Made by a program: the position numbers and the translations under genes. This document shows positions 42,756 to 51,673 of a stretch of DNA of 64,000 bases, one piece after another. The DNA is from Paenibacillus curdlanolyticus YK9. GTDB taxonomy: Bacteria > Bacillota > Bacilli > Paenibacillales > Paenibacillaceae. Within the stretch, counting starts at the first letter, position 1; every line of letters starts with the position of its first letter. The stretch covers positions 186,001 to 250,000 of the forward strand of contig NZ_AEDD01000012.1 in the NCBI RefSeq assembly GCF_000179615.1, in the 5' to 3' direction. The notes under the pieces were generated by a model, which was not told the DNA's origin, searched no databases, and was given only the letters and a program-made list of their open reading frames with translations.

Positions 42756-45700
42756 CTAGTTTATAGGTATATATGGACCCTTATCAAAAGATCCACCTAT
42801 CTTAATTATTGAAATGTCCACTTTGATATTAAGTTCCTGTTCTAATTGTTTTCTTAAACCACTCAATCCCGCTTCTCCAGCTTGAATCTTACCAGTATTA
42901 ACAGCATGATGCATAGTTTTTTCTTTAGCCGAACCTGGATTAGGCGTTCCAAACCGTTGTTTTACTAGTTCATTAAACTTTGCAGGCGACACCCTTACTG
43001 CAAAATCAATATCAGAATCGGGTCGTGCTGTCCCTTTTGCACGGCTCCCTTGTACTTGTATATCGTTACTTATCGCTCCGACCTTTTGTCTAATCATCGA
43101 GGATACATTAATAAAGTTTTCTGCCGTCAAACCCTGAGGGATTTTCCCCATCCCTCTTGGAACATAATATCTAAGTTGAGCTATTGTTGCTGCTGCTAGA
43201 TAAAAATATTCTATTGCTTCAAAACCCGATAGAACACCTGCTGCAAATATAGCAGGCCCATCTTTAAATACTGGAGCAAGGACCCTTCTCTTAACCTCTA
43301 ACTCAATATCATAATCATTCTCCCCAACCGTTCGATCATCAAAGTAATAGTAAAGATAAAATAAATCATCAACCGTAACTTGTGTTACGTTTTTAATTAG
43401 TTCTTGTAATGCCCATTTACCTTTACCGGAATTCTGGGTCGCTGTTCTTAACAGGTATTTCAGTTGATTATGATTAAATGACCCGTAGAAGTGAACACTT
43501 TCTAGTAATTGCTTTAATGACCAGTAATACGCTCCCTCATTTTTCTTTGCAACCTCTACCAAATATTTAACATTCGCCTCGGATATCTCTTTATGAAACC
43601 CGCTAGGATCAAAGTAAAACAGTGGATTATTTTCAACATAGATGAATCCATTTTGACTTTTAGGATTCTCAATCTCACCTACATAAGCATCCTTTGAAAT
43701 AAACCGCGCTTCCCGAGGGTCATAATACCGCGCCTGCAAATAGTACATTTGCGTTTTGCGGTCCCAATAGTAGCCCGCATAACGATACGGATTAACTTTC
43801 GTAAGCTCTGTCGTGATGTCTTCGGTCGGCTCAGTCTCAGTTGCAGCTAACGACTCGCCTTCCAGCCATGGCAATACATCTGTCGTTACTGCTGCTTCTA
43901 CCGAATCGGTCGATGCAGTCGTTCCGTCCGCTGGCGCGTTGCCGGTGCCCGGATGGTAGTCCGGCACGGTGTTGCCGCTGCTATCCTCCGGTCCCTGCAG
44001 GGAACCTGGGCTGCCGTTGCCGCTTTCCAGATCACCGATCCAGCCAATTCCCTCGCGTACTCGCTCGCCAAAGCGGTTGTACATCCTGCTGACGAGACCC
44101 CAGTCGTCGTATTCGTAACGCGCTGCCACTTCGCCGTTCTTATCGGTTAGCGCCGTGACATCGCCATGTCCGTTATAGACGTACCAGAATGTTTGTCCCT
44201 TGAACGTTACGGACAACGGACGGCCTTCCTCATTGAACGTATACGACAGGACGGTATTGCCTGCGCCATCCTTCTCGTCCGTAATGACCCACGTATCGCC
44301 TTTGTAATGATAAGTGGTCGTTTCTTGTATGTTGCCTTGGTGATTAAACTGCGATTTCGTCATGCGGCGTCCGAACAAGTCATAGGTGTACTTCTCGCCG
44401 AAGCCGTCCGGGAATGTTACCTTCGTCAATTGACCGCGAGCGTTCCACTCATACTTGCTGCGGCCATCCGTGAGCAGATTGCCGTCAGTATCGTACTTGT
44501 ACGTGTAGTCTTCGAGACGAATAAGGTTGGCGCGTGTTGCCATTTCATTCTTCGCGTTATACGTCCATTTCGTGCCAATGATGGTGTAGCCCGCTCCGAC
44601 CTCTCGAATGCGCTTGAACAGCTTCGGATGCTCGCCCGGCGGCAAATTAACTTCGCCATTGACGATTTGGTCGATTGCGGCAAGGATATGCTCGATTTGT
44701 CCTGTTTCTTTACCTGTCGTATCTGTACCAATCACGGCTGCTGCATACTCTTCGCCGTACGTTTGGCCGAGCTTCTCGCCAAGCTTCTTATACAAGCCTA
44801 GCTTCTTGCCATTGCCATTGGATAGCGCGTTTTCATTGCCTTTTCCATTACTATTGCCATTACCGTTACCCTCACCATTGCTGCTGCCATTGCCGTTATT
44901 GCTGCAATTGCTGCTGTTTCCGTTACCTTTGCTATTGCCGTTGCCTTTGTCTTTATCATGACCGTTGGCATTGCCTTGACCATTGTTGCCCGGGCCGTCG
45001 CCGTTGTTGTCTTTGCCTCCAGCAGTACTGCTGCCTTTGCCATTGCTGAGAGGCGTGGCTGCGCCTAGCGAATAGTTAGACGGCCCTGCGACAATCGAAG
45101 AAGACGCAACCTTGTTGTTCCCCTTGCCATTGCCTCCGCCATTACCATTACCATTACCATTACCATTACCATTACCGCTATTGCCACTACTATCGCTACC
45201 ACTGCTGCCATTATCTTTGCTGTTACCGTTGCCATTGTTACCACCATTGCCATTACCATTTCCGTTATTCCCACTGTTGCCATTTCCGTTACCGTTATTT
45301 CCGTTGTTTCCGTTCCCATTGCCGTTATTCCCATTACCATGATTTCCATTGTTACCGTTATTACCGTTATTACCGTTTCCATTACCGTTATTCCCTTTCC
45401 CATTCCCTTGATCGGCATCGGTACTGCTTCCCGTATCCGGCGTACAGACCGGCACCTCAGGATCTGTTCCGTCACCCGGATCAGACGGATCGGTCGGATT
45501 AGTCGGATCGACTGTATCTTCCAGCTTCTTGCCCAGCACGAGCTCAAGCAGCTGCTCAATATCAATTTCTTTATGCTTGTCGGCTACCACGCCGCCTTGA
45601 ATAATCGCTTTGCGAACGGTCCGGTTGCCCGCGCCGTCGTATTCGTAGGCAATAATATCGCCCGCTGCTGTGGTAACGCGGTCCATCTGTTCCCGAGCGT

Positions 45701-48700
45701 CATATCCATAGGCCGATTTACGGTCATTCTCGGTCACGCCCGTTACGTAGTCACGCTTGTCATGCTCGTATTTCGCCGTCTGAAGAACAGCGCCATCCGC
45801 TTTCTTCACCGTCTCGCGCATCCCGATAACATGCCCAGGCTTGAACGTCGTGTTCGTCGCAGTGCCGTTCGGGTAGATAAGCGACTTCACGTAGCCATCC
45901 GCATCATAGACGAACGAGTACTTATAGCCTTTCGTATCCGTATAATTCGTCGGTCTGCCTGCGGAATCACGCTCGACATCCGTCGTTTTGCCATTAACGA
46001 TCTCGGATTTCACATCGCCGTTCTCGTCATAAACGTATTCCAGCGTGTCGCCGTTCGGATAGGTTGTCTTCTTCAGTTGGTTATTCTCGTAATACTCGTA
46101 GTGGACAGTTCCCTCCGCTCCGGTCATCGTCAATACGTTATCGGCTTTATCGTACGTATACGTAATTTTGCTGCCGTCGCCGTACGTCTCGCTTGTTTTG
46201 CGATTCATGAAGTCGTACGTATAGACAGTAGTCAAGCCGCCGGGCTTTTTCTCCATCGTCAGGTTGCCGTTCGGATCGTACGCATATTCGAAAATATCCT
46301 GCACAAACCCTTGCGACGTCAGACGGCTGTAAATTTCCCGCGTTTTCTGGCCGGATTCGTCATATTCGATCAGCGTCGTCTGGCCGTTCGGGTCCTGCTG
46401 CGAAATCCGGTTGCCGACCTTGTCATACGTATATTTGGTAATGAGCTTACCGGTCGGTCCTTGCTCCGTAACAGCTGTCAGCCGATCCCGGAGATCATAC
46501 TCATTGCGGACGACGATCCCTTCCGGACGATTCTCGACCTTCGTATTGCCGACTGCATCATACTGGTACGTATGCGTGCCATCGTTTGGCGTCGTTTTCT
46601 CCGTCATACGGCCTGCTTTGTCGTAGCGGAAAATCGATTTATCGCCTACCTTGTTCGTTTCAGTCAGCCTTCTGCCGTCCACGTCATAGGTGAACTTGCT
46701 AACATTGCCGAGCGCATCGCGCTCCTCCAATACATTCCCGCGGTAGTTGTTCGTCGTCTGCGTATCCCGTCCAAGCGGATGGCGCTCCGCTGTCGTATAA
46801 CCGCCCGGACTGTACGTATAAGCTGTCCATTGGCCGGAAGGATCGGTCACCCGAACCTGCTGGCCTTTCAAATCGTACGCATACTTCGTCGCCTGCCCAT
46901 TGCCGTCGATTTCCTGGAGCAGTAAACCCCGCGGATCATATTCGCTGCGCTCCGTGATGGAATCCCCATGCAGGTCAGGGCCCGTATGCGTCTCCGTCAA
47001 CGTGCGCCCTTCACCGTCATATGTCATGCGAACAAGGTTGCCGTTCGGATCCTCCATGAGCGCTACTTGGCCAAGACCGTCCAGCACGAACCGGGAGTGC
47101 GCGGCCTCATTCGCAGCTGTCAGCGACGCTGCGCCTGCCTGATACTGGATCAGCTCCGTCATGCCTGCGCCATTGGCATAGACCATTCGAGCAGCGTTGC
47201 CCTCTGCGTCCAGCGCGATCAACCGATTACCAATTGTATCGAAAATATATCGCTCCGAGCTTCCATCCGGAAGCTGGCGTTCAATCTCGTTACCCGCTGC
47301 ATCATAAACCATGCGGGTCGTGCGGACCTGCTGCGCGCCGCCAGGCAGCGTATTGCGCTCCGTCTGCTCCGTCACACGTCCTTGGTCATCATAGGCGTAC
47401 TGCGTAATAAGCCCAGACGAGCTAGCTATCTGCGCTAAATCCCTACTTGAGGAATACTCAAGCTGCGTTGTCACCCACTCGTTATCACCGAGCTGACGCT
47501 TCTCTTGCACGATATTACCCCAAGCATCGTTCTCGTACTTGACCGTCTGGGTTGTGCCAGACGCATCAATCGTCTCAATCGTCTCGGTCAGTCGGCTGAA
47601 TGCATCGTAATGGTTCGCAACGCGCTGACCGTCCTCATTCACAGCTTCCGTTTGCATACCGAAAGCGTCGAACACAGCAGTCGCTCGTTCGCCCGCTTCG
47701 TTCACCGTCTCCACAACGTTGCCGTCCGAATCAACCTTCTCGGAGGTTGTAACGGTAACCAACTGCCCTGACTCGTCGATCGCCTTCTCTTGCGTCTCCG
47801 TCGTAGCGCCATCGTAGCTATATGATGTCTCTTCATCATTGCCGTCCATCTCGCGCGTAATCCGCCCCTGCTTATCGAACACAAAGGAGCGCTTGCGCAG
47901 CAATTCTTGCCCGGCATTGACCGTATCTGGCGTACCGTCCCCTAATTCTTCCGCTTCATATACGGGAATGGGGCCGCCTGAAGATTCACTTGTTCGATTG
48001 CCGTTGCCATCATAAGCATAGCGGCTCCACGAACCATCGGGACGCGTTTGCTGGACGAGCTGTCCCAATGTATTGAATACCGAGGATGTCGTCAGTGTCT
48101 GGTCTGGCAACTCGCCCACCGCAACCGGGAACGTATCCGGTTGGATCGCTTTGGCGGTCACTGTTTCCGTCGTTACGCGGTCTAATCCGTCGTAGCCATA
48201 TACCGTGCGTCCGCCTTCCGGCGCCGTAACAGCCAACAATCTTCCTGCGTTGTCATACTCGTTCAGCGTCACGAGCGGCTGATCATCAGGCGATACGACC
48301 GTTTTGACCAAATCGCCCGCTTCGTTATAAAAGCTGCGCGTCTCCAGCCCGCGTGCATCGACCGACTTCGTCGTCAGGCCGCGCGAATCATACGCCGTCG
48401 TCACCAACGTTTCGCCAGACGTGCCCGCTTCCAGCGGCTTCGTCTTCGTTGCTGTGACGCGTCCTTCACCGTCGACCGTATAAGACGTCTCCGTCAATCC
48501 ATCCGACTCGCGAACGAGATAGCCGCCGTCATTATAAGCTTTCGTACGCGTTACGGCCCGCGCTGCGTCGCTGTCATCCTTTTGGACTTGTTTCACTTCG
48601 CGGCCATAAATGTCGTATTCAAAATCCTCAATAAGACCCGCCGCAGACTCGCGATGTGTCACACGACCAACAGCATCGTATTCGCTAACCGAGGATGCCT

Positions 48701-51206
48701 CATCTGACGTTCCTGCAAGTTCAGTCTGCTTCACGACATTGCCGTTCTGATCGTTCTCATAAGTCGTATCCGTACCGTCGGAGATCACGAAGCCGTTAGC
48801 ATCATAAGCATAGGCAAACGTGTTGCCCGCTCCGTCTGTTCTGGACGTTAGAAGCCCCTTAGCATTGAACTGCTCCTTCGTCACAACCGAGTACGGAGCG
48901 TTAATGCCTGCTGGGTCGCTAACACGCGTCGTCTTCGTCGCGCTCTGAATGTTGCGGCCATTCTTCACGTAAGCGTAATCGATCTTATAGCCGTTCGGAC
49001 CGGATTCCGATAACAAATCACCTTGGCTGTCGTACGTGTAGGCCATAATTGAGCCGTTCGGCTTCAATTCAGACGTTTTCCGGCCATTCGCGTCATAGTT
49101 GAAACGCTGCGTTCGGCCTAGCGGATCCGTCTCTGCCGTCTTCAGGTTGCCGCTGAACGCATAGGTCGTGACCGCCTCTTTATCGCCATCTGGCGTCGTG
49201 ACCGTCTGCACCTTCTCCGTCGGACGGAACGCCTCGTTCCAGCGCAGCGTGTAGCTGCCCGACGGCCGGTCTACCTTGGCTTCGCCGTTGCCATAAGCGA
49301 CTGCAACGAACTCCTGCACATTGTCCTGCTTCCGCGTCATGCCGATGCGCGTCACGCGGTTGTCCGCATCATACGCCCACTGCGTCGTGACCGAGTCGGC
49401 CGTCTCGCCGCTCTCTTCGCGGACATTGTTGCCGTTGTCGATCACTTGCTTCAGTCGATGAACGCTGTCATAGACGAAACGCGTCATTTTCTGGGACGGA
49501 TCGCGGTATCCGACGAATTCGCCCTTGCTGTTATACATAAAGAAGAACTTCTTCAACGTACCCGGCTTATTGCCGATACCGTCGAGCTCAGTAATTGTTG
49601 TCGAGAAAAGGTCACCCGAATCCGGCGTATAGGCAAACGTCACCTCATGCCCCGCCGTGTCCTTTACTCGCTGGATCCGGTAGTCGTAACCATACGACGT
49701 CGGCCAGTAAATCCACGAGAAATAGACCTCGTTCTGGTCACGGTCTTGAATGAGCCAGAACCGTCCGTCACTCTTAAACCGATAGCGAAGCTGATCCGGC
49801 CATTCCAGCACATAAGCGTTCAGGTCATCCGGATTCGACTCGTTCGGATGGAACGTCAGCTGCGGATAAGCCTGCTTCTGCCCGCCGACATACGTCACGA
49901 ATTTATCGTTTTCCTTGTGGAACCAATACGACGCGCCATCCAAGCCAAGCCATGTGATATCGTTGCCGTCATTCCACTTCTGCAAACGGGAATCCAAATT
50001 AAAGCTCCAGCCGTACCCGAGCGTCCCGTTTACCCGATTCTGATGGTTATAAGTAAAGGAGATATCCAGATCAACGCCCGGTCCTTGCTGCGTAAAGCCC
50101 TGGAATACTTGATATCCGTTGCCCTGAGCCAAGCCAACCGTAACCGTCTGGCCCGCAATGGCTGCTTCCGCCTGCGGCTGATAATCCTGCTTTCCGGTAT
50201 CCGGTACGAATGGCTTCAGCGGAACCGTCTCGGTCTGCTTGTTGCCGGCTTCGTCCATCAGCGTCACGCTAAGCTTCTCGCCGTCACCCGGCTTGAATGC
50301 ATAGGCCGCCTGCTGCGGCTGATCGCTGAACGCATGGGTCGCCGATTGCGCCCCGCCCGTCGCCACCAACTGCTTAACGCCCGTTACGCCGTCACGCGCC
50401 TCTATTGCAATCTTGCCGTTGCCGAGCGGATGCACGGCCGCGAGCACCGGCGCGGTACGGTCCAGCGCGACACGGACGAACTCCCCGTAATACGACGGAA
50501 TACTCTTCGGTACAATCGTCGGCGGATCGTTAGGGTCGGCTGCATCCACCTTGAAGGAGACCGAGCCCCCATCCGCGCTTAGCTGCACATAATAGAAACC
50601 ATCCGGCAGCGGCTGCCCTTGAGCATCCTTGCCATTCCAGTCATAGCGGTTCGTCCCCGGCTGGGACACGCGGTCTTCGAACAACGGATAGACGCGTCCG
50701 CTGACGGCATCCTTCACCTTCAAGGTCACCTTATAGCCTGCCGGCGGGTTAATCGCCGTGCCGTCCTGCGCTGCGATCCACTGGCCAAGCTGGTCCTTCC
50801 ATTCGATCGCCAGCTTGCCGTCGACGACCGGGAATATCGTCTTCATCGTATCTGAGAGCGACAAATAAGGGCCGCCTGCGCCCCCTTTTGCATCGCCTAT
50901 ATCCGCCTTGCCCTGTAAAATCTGCTCGCCGTCAAACGTAAAATACGTCGGCGCCTCCGTTGCATCAGCTTGATCCGTCCATCCAGCAGGAATAACCGTT
51001 CCCGTCTGGGAACCGCCTGATGTCGTCGCCGCGGAGCGGACCAGATTGGCCGTACTCGCCGCTGCTCGCGTGACTGCCCCCGCTGCGGTGCCAGCCGCTT
51101 CTGCCGCGCCTTGCCCGATAGCAAGCCATGACGGCGCAGGCATAAGCCCGGCAACCATCGTGGCTGTCAGCAGCGCTGCGATCCCTCTCACTAACCGTTT
51201 CTTCAT
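42756..51206 (-). CDS. Secreted RHS/YD-repeat polymorphic toxin with C-terminal nucleotidyltransferase domain
   Basis: A 2816-residue WapA/RHS-like protein. In order: signal peptide (MKKRLVRGIAALLTATMVAG, ending near QGAAEA); a FlgD-like Ig module (YDWNGKDAQGQPLPDGFYYV); the DUF6531-type RHS entry (DLDISFTYNHQNRVNGTLGY); many YD repeats (for example YTYDKVGNRI, YAYDPNGNL) that should build a shell enclosing the toxin; a Gly/Asn-rich insert at about 1922-2135; the RHS core end QARYYDPREARFISKDAYVG; and an AT-rich tip. The tip ends in a nucleotidyltransferase-fold toxin with GSRAKGTARPDSDIDFAV, the GS-x10-DxD pattern that binds metal and nucleotide. The ATG at 51206 has AGAGAGG about 9 nt upstream; the frame continues to 51365 but those codons overlap the leader terminator. 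An immunity gene follows 15 nt downstream. The leader carries a candidate c-di-GMP riboswitch. The target of the toxin is unknown. Confidence 0.9.
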   Translation of the reverse strand: MKKRLVRGIAALLTATMVAGLMPAPSWLAIGQGAAEAAGTAAGAVTRAAASTANLVRSAATTSGGSQTGTVIPAGWTDQADATEAPTYFTFDGEQILQGKADIGDAKGGAGGPYLSLSDTMKTIFPVVDGKLAIEWKDQLGQWIAAQDGTAINPPAGYKVTLKVKDAVSGRVYPLFEDRVSQPGTNRYDWNGKDAQGQPLPDGFYYVQLSADGGSVSFKVDAADPNDPPTIVPKSIPSYYGEFVRVALDRTAPVLAAVHPLGNGKIAIEARDGVTGVKQLVATGGAQSATHAFSDQPQQAAYAFKPGDGEKLSVTLMDEAGNKQTETVPLKPFVPDTGKQDYQPQAEAAIAGQTVTVGLAQGNGYQVFQGFTQQGPGVDLDISFTYNHQNRVNGTLGYGWSFNLDSRLQKWNDGNDITWLGLDGASYWFHKENDKFVTYVGGQKQAYPQLTFHPNESNPDDLNAYVLEWPDQLRYRFKSDGRFWLIQDRDQNEVYFSWIYWPTSYGYDYRIQRVKDTAGHEVTFAYTPDSGDLFSTTITELDGIGNKPGTLKKFFFMYNSKGEFVGYRDPSQKMTRFVYDSVHRLKQVIDNGNNVREESGETADSVTTQWAYDADNRVTRIGMTRKQDNVQEFVAVAYGNGEAKVDRPSGSYTLRWNEAFRPTEKVQTVTTPDGDKEAVTTYAFSGNLKTAETDPLGRTQRFNYDANGRKTSELKPNGSIMAYTYDSQGDLLSESGPNGYKIDYAYVKNGRNIQSATKTTRVSDPAGINAPYSVVTKEQFNAKGLLTSRTDGAGNTFAYAYDANGFVISDGTDTTYENDQNGNVVKQTELAGTSDEASSVSEYDAVGRVTHRESAAGLIEDFEYDIYGREVKQVQKDDSDAARAVTRTKAYNDGGYLVRESDGLTETSYTVDGEGRVTATKTKPLEAGTSGETLVTTAYDSRGLTTKSVDARGLETRSFYNEAGDLVKTVVSPDDQPLVTLNEYDNAGRLLAVTAPEGGRTVYGYDGLDRVTTETVTAKAIQPDTFPVAVGELPDQTLTTSSVFNTLGQLVQQTRPDGSWSRYAYDGNGNRTSESSGGPIPVYEAEELGDGTPDTVNAGQELLRKRSFVFDKQGRITREMDGNDEETSYSYDGATTETQEKAIDESGQLVTVTTSEKVDSDGNVVETVNEAGERATAVFDAFGMQTEAVNEDGQRVANHYDAFSRLTETIETIDASGTTQTVKYENDAWGNIVQEKRQLGDNEWVTTQLEYSSSRDLAQIASSSGLITQYAYDDQGRVTEQTERNTLPGGAQQVRTTRMVYDAAGNEIERQLPDGSSERYIFDTIGNRLIALDAEGNAARMVYANGAGMTELIQYQAGAASLTAANEAAHSRFVLDGLGQVALMEDPNGNLVRMTYDGEGRTLTETHTGPDLHGDSITERSEYDPRGLLLQEIDGNGQATKYAYDLKGQQVRVTDPSGQWTAYTYSPGGYTTAERHPLGRDTQTTNNYRGNVLEERDALGNVSKFTYDVDGRRLTETNKVGDKSIFRYDKAGRMTEKTTPNDGTHTYQYDAVGNTKVENRPEGIVVRNEYDLRDRLTAVTEQGPTGKLITKYTYDKVGNRISQQDPNGQTTLIEYDESGQKTREIYSRLTSQGFVQDIFEYAYDPNGNLTMEKKPGGLTTVYTYDFMNRKTSETYGDGSKITYTYDKADNVLTMTGAEGTVHYEYYENNQLKKTTYPNGDTLEYVYDENGDVKSEIVNGKTTDVERDSAGRPTNYTDTKGYKYSFVYDADGYVKSLIYPNGTATNTTFKPGHVIGMRETVKKADGAVLQTAKYEHDKRDYVTGVTENDRKSAYGYDAREQMDRVTTAAGDIIAYEYDGAGNRTVRKAIIQGGVVADKHKEIDIEQLLELVLGKKLEDTVDPTNPTDPSDPGDGTDPEVPVCTPDTGSSTDADQGNGKGNNGNGNGNNGNNGNNGNHGNGNNGNGNGNNGNNGNGNGNSGNNGNGNGNGGNNGNGNSKDNGSSGSDSSGNSGNGNGNGNGNGNGGGNGKGNNKVASSSIVAGPSNYSLGAATPLSNGKGSSTAGGKDNNGDGPGNNGQGNANGHDKDKGNGNSKGNGNSSNCSNNGNGSSNGEGNGNGNSNGKGNENALSNGNGKKLGLYKKLGEKLGQTYGEEYAAAVIGTDTTGKETGQIEHILAAIDQIVNGEVNLPPGEHPKLFKRIREVGAGYTIIGTKWTYNAKNEMATRANLIRLEDYTYKYDTDGNLLTDGRSKYEWNARGQLTKVTFPDGFGEKYTYDLFGRRMTKSQFNHQGNIQETTTYHYKGDTWVITDEKDGAGNTVLSYTFNEEGRPLSVTFKGQTFWYVYNGHGDVTALTDKNGEVAARYEYDDWGLVSRMYNRFGERVREGIGWIGDLESGNGSPGSLQGPEDSSGNTVPDYHPGTGNAPADGTTASTDSVEAAVTTDVLPWLEGESLAATETEPTEDITTELTKVNPYRYAGYYWDRKTQMYYLQARYYDPREARFISKDAYVGEIENPKSQNGFIYVENNPLFYFDPSGFHKEISEANVKYLVEVAKKNEGAYYWSLKQLLESVHFYGSFNHNQLKYLLRTATQNSGKGKWALQELIKNVTQVTVDDLFYLYYYFDDRTVGENDYDIELEVKRRVLAPVFKDGPAIFAAGVLSGFEAIEYFYLAAATIAQLRYYVPRGMGKIPQGLTAENFINVSSMIRQKVGAISNDIQVQGSRAKGTARPDSDIDFAVRVSPAKFNELVKQRFGTPNPGSAKEKTMHHAVNTGKIQAGEAGLSGLRKQLEQELNIKVDISIIKIGGSFDKGPYIPIN
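43696..43755. repeat. 60-bp direct repeat, copy 2 (in the intact RHS gene)
   Basis: Same 60 nt as 42210-42269 apart from one base; here the Leu codon (in MYYLQARYYDPREARF) is intact. It marks the boundary between the conserved GC-rich RHS core and the variable AT-rich tip. Confidence 0.93.
44800..45430 (-). repeat. Gly/Asn-rich low-complexity insert in the RHS shell
   Basis: About 210 codons, mainly Gly, Asn, Ser and Lys, encoded by degenerate 6- to 9-nt repeats (GGTAATGGTAAC-like on the coding strand). A middle segment (about 45010-45115) is less repetitive, so there are two repeat blocks. The tract interrupts the YD repeats between residues ~1922 and ~2135 and should be disordered. It is flanked by normal RHS sequence. 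Confidence 0.9.
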
Positions 51207-51242
51207 CCCCCATAACCTCTCTCTCATTTCGACCAAAATGAC

Positions 51243-51275
51243 AAAAAACCGCATGCCTAAAACAGGCATGCGGTT
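51243..51275 (-). terminator. Attenuator (intrinsic terminator) in the RHS leader
   Basis: AACCGCATGCCT pairs perfectly with AGGCATGCGGTT over a 5-nt loop, followed on the minus strand by six U residues. It lies between the candidate riboswitch and the RHS ribosome-binding site, 37 nt before the start codon, so it would stop RHS transcription unless prevented. It fits the expression platform of a riboswitch. Confidence 0.9.
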
Positions 51276-51334
51276 CCTCCCTGCGCCATCTCCCCCATCC
51301 GGCAGAGCCGTATGGAAGAGTGGGCAGTATAAGA

Positions 51335-51432
51335 CAGCTGCTGCTTCGGCAGTCTGGCGATCCATCTAGGGACCCATGACTTTGCGTCCTCGCCTCGCGA
51401 CGAGTTTGCCATTATCGGTCATAGCTTCAAGT
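51335..51432 (-). promoter_or_regulatory. c-di-GMP-I (GEMM-I) riboswitch aptamer
   Basis: Read on the minus strand. GGCAAAC (51404-51410) is followed by a hairpin CTCGTC-GCGA-GGCGAG with a GNRA loop, then GACGCAAAG (51380-51388), GGGTCCCTA, and GCCAGACTGCCG (51347-51358). These are the conserved blocks and order of the GEMM-I aptamer, including the P2 GNRA loop and the tetraloop-receptor side. P1 flanks (GAAGCT and AGC near both ends) can pair. It is followed by a terminator and the RHS gene, so c-di-GMP binding should change readthrough. Whether it is an on- or off-switch cannot be read from sequence. Confidence 0.88.
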
Positions 51433-51461
51433 AATCTAGTAATACACTTCTACTTACTGGG

Positions 51462-51467
51462 ATTATA
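51462..51467 (-). promoter_or_regulatory. Candidate -10 element of the RHS promoter
   Basis: TATAAT on the minus strand, placed so that transcription would begin about 25 nt before the riboswitch. No good -35 hexamer lies 16-18 nt upstream; a TTGACC sits 25 nt away, too far for sigma-A. Another sigma factor or an activator may be involved. Confidence 0.5.
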
Positions 51468-51524
51468 TCGACAGAAGTTGGAAGTTTATATAGGTCAATT
51501 GTCGCATTTTGTTACTTTAACACT

Positions 51525-51557
51525 AAAAACCCGTTATCCCTTCGCAGGAACAACGGG
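51525..51557 (-). terminator. Hairpin and U-run upstream of the RHS promoter
   Basis: CCCGTTGTTCCT pairs with AGGGATAACGGG, including wobbles, followed on the minus strand by UUUUUAG. It lies beyond the RHS promoter, so it probably insulates the RHS gene from antisense transcription of the divergent gene at 51674. Confidence 0.6.
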
Positions 51558-51673
51558 CTATATAAATGACTAATGAATGTGCTCCCTGCCCCTGCACCAA
51601 TCCGGTCATCCGCCCATATGATGGGTTACGCACCGCCGCCCAGACTCTGCGGCGTGCAAGAAGGAGGCTGCCG

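Noticed and set aside
45339-46925. 528-residue plus-strand open frame antisense to the RHS gene
   Set aside because: It lies wholly inside the RHS coding region, has no Shine-Dalgarno, and its composition follows from the complementary strand of YD repeats.
49446-50582. 378-residue plus-strand open frame antisense to the RHS N-terminal part
   Set aside because: Shadow of a GC-rich minus-strand gene; no family features or ribosome-binding site.
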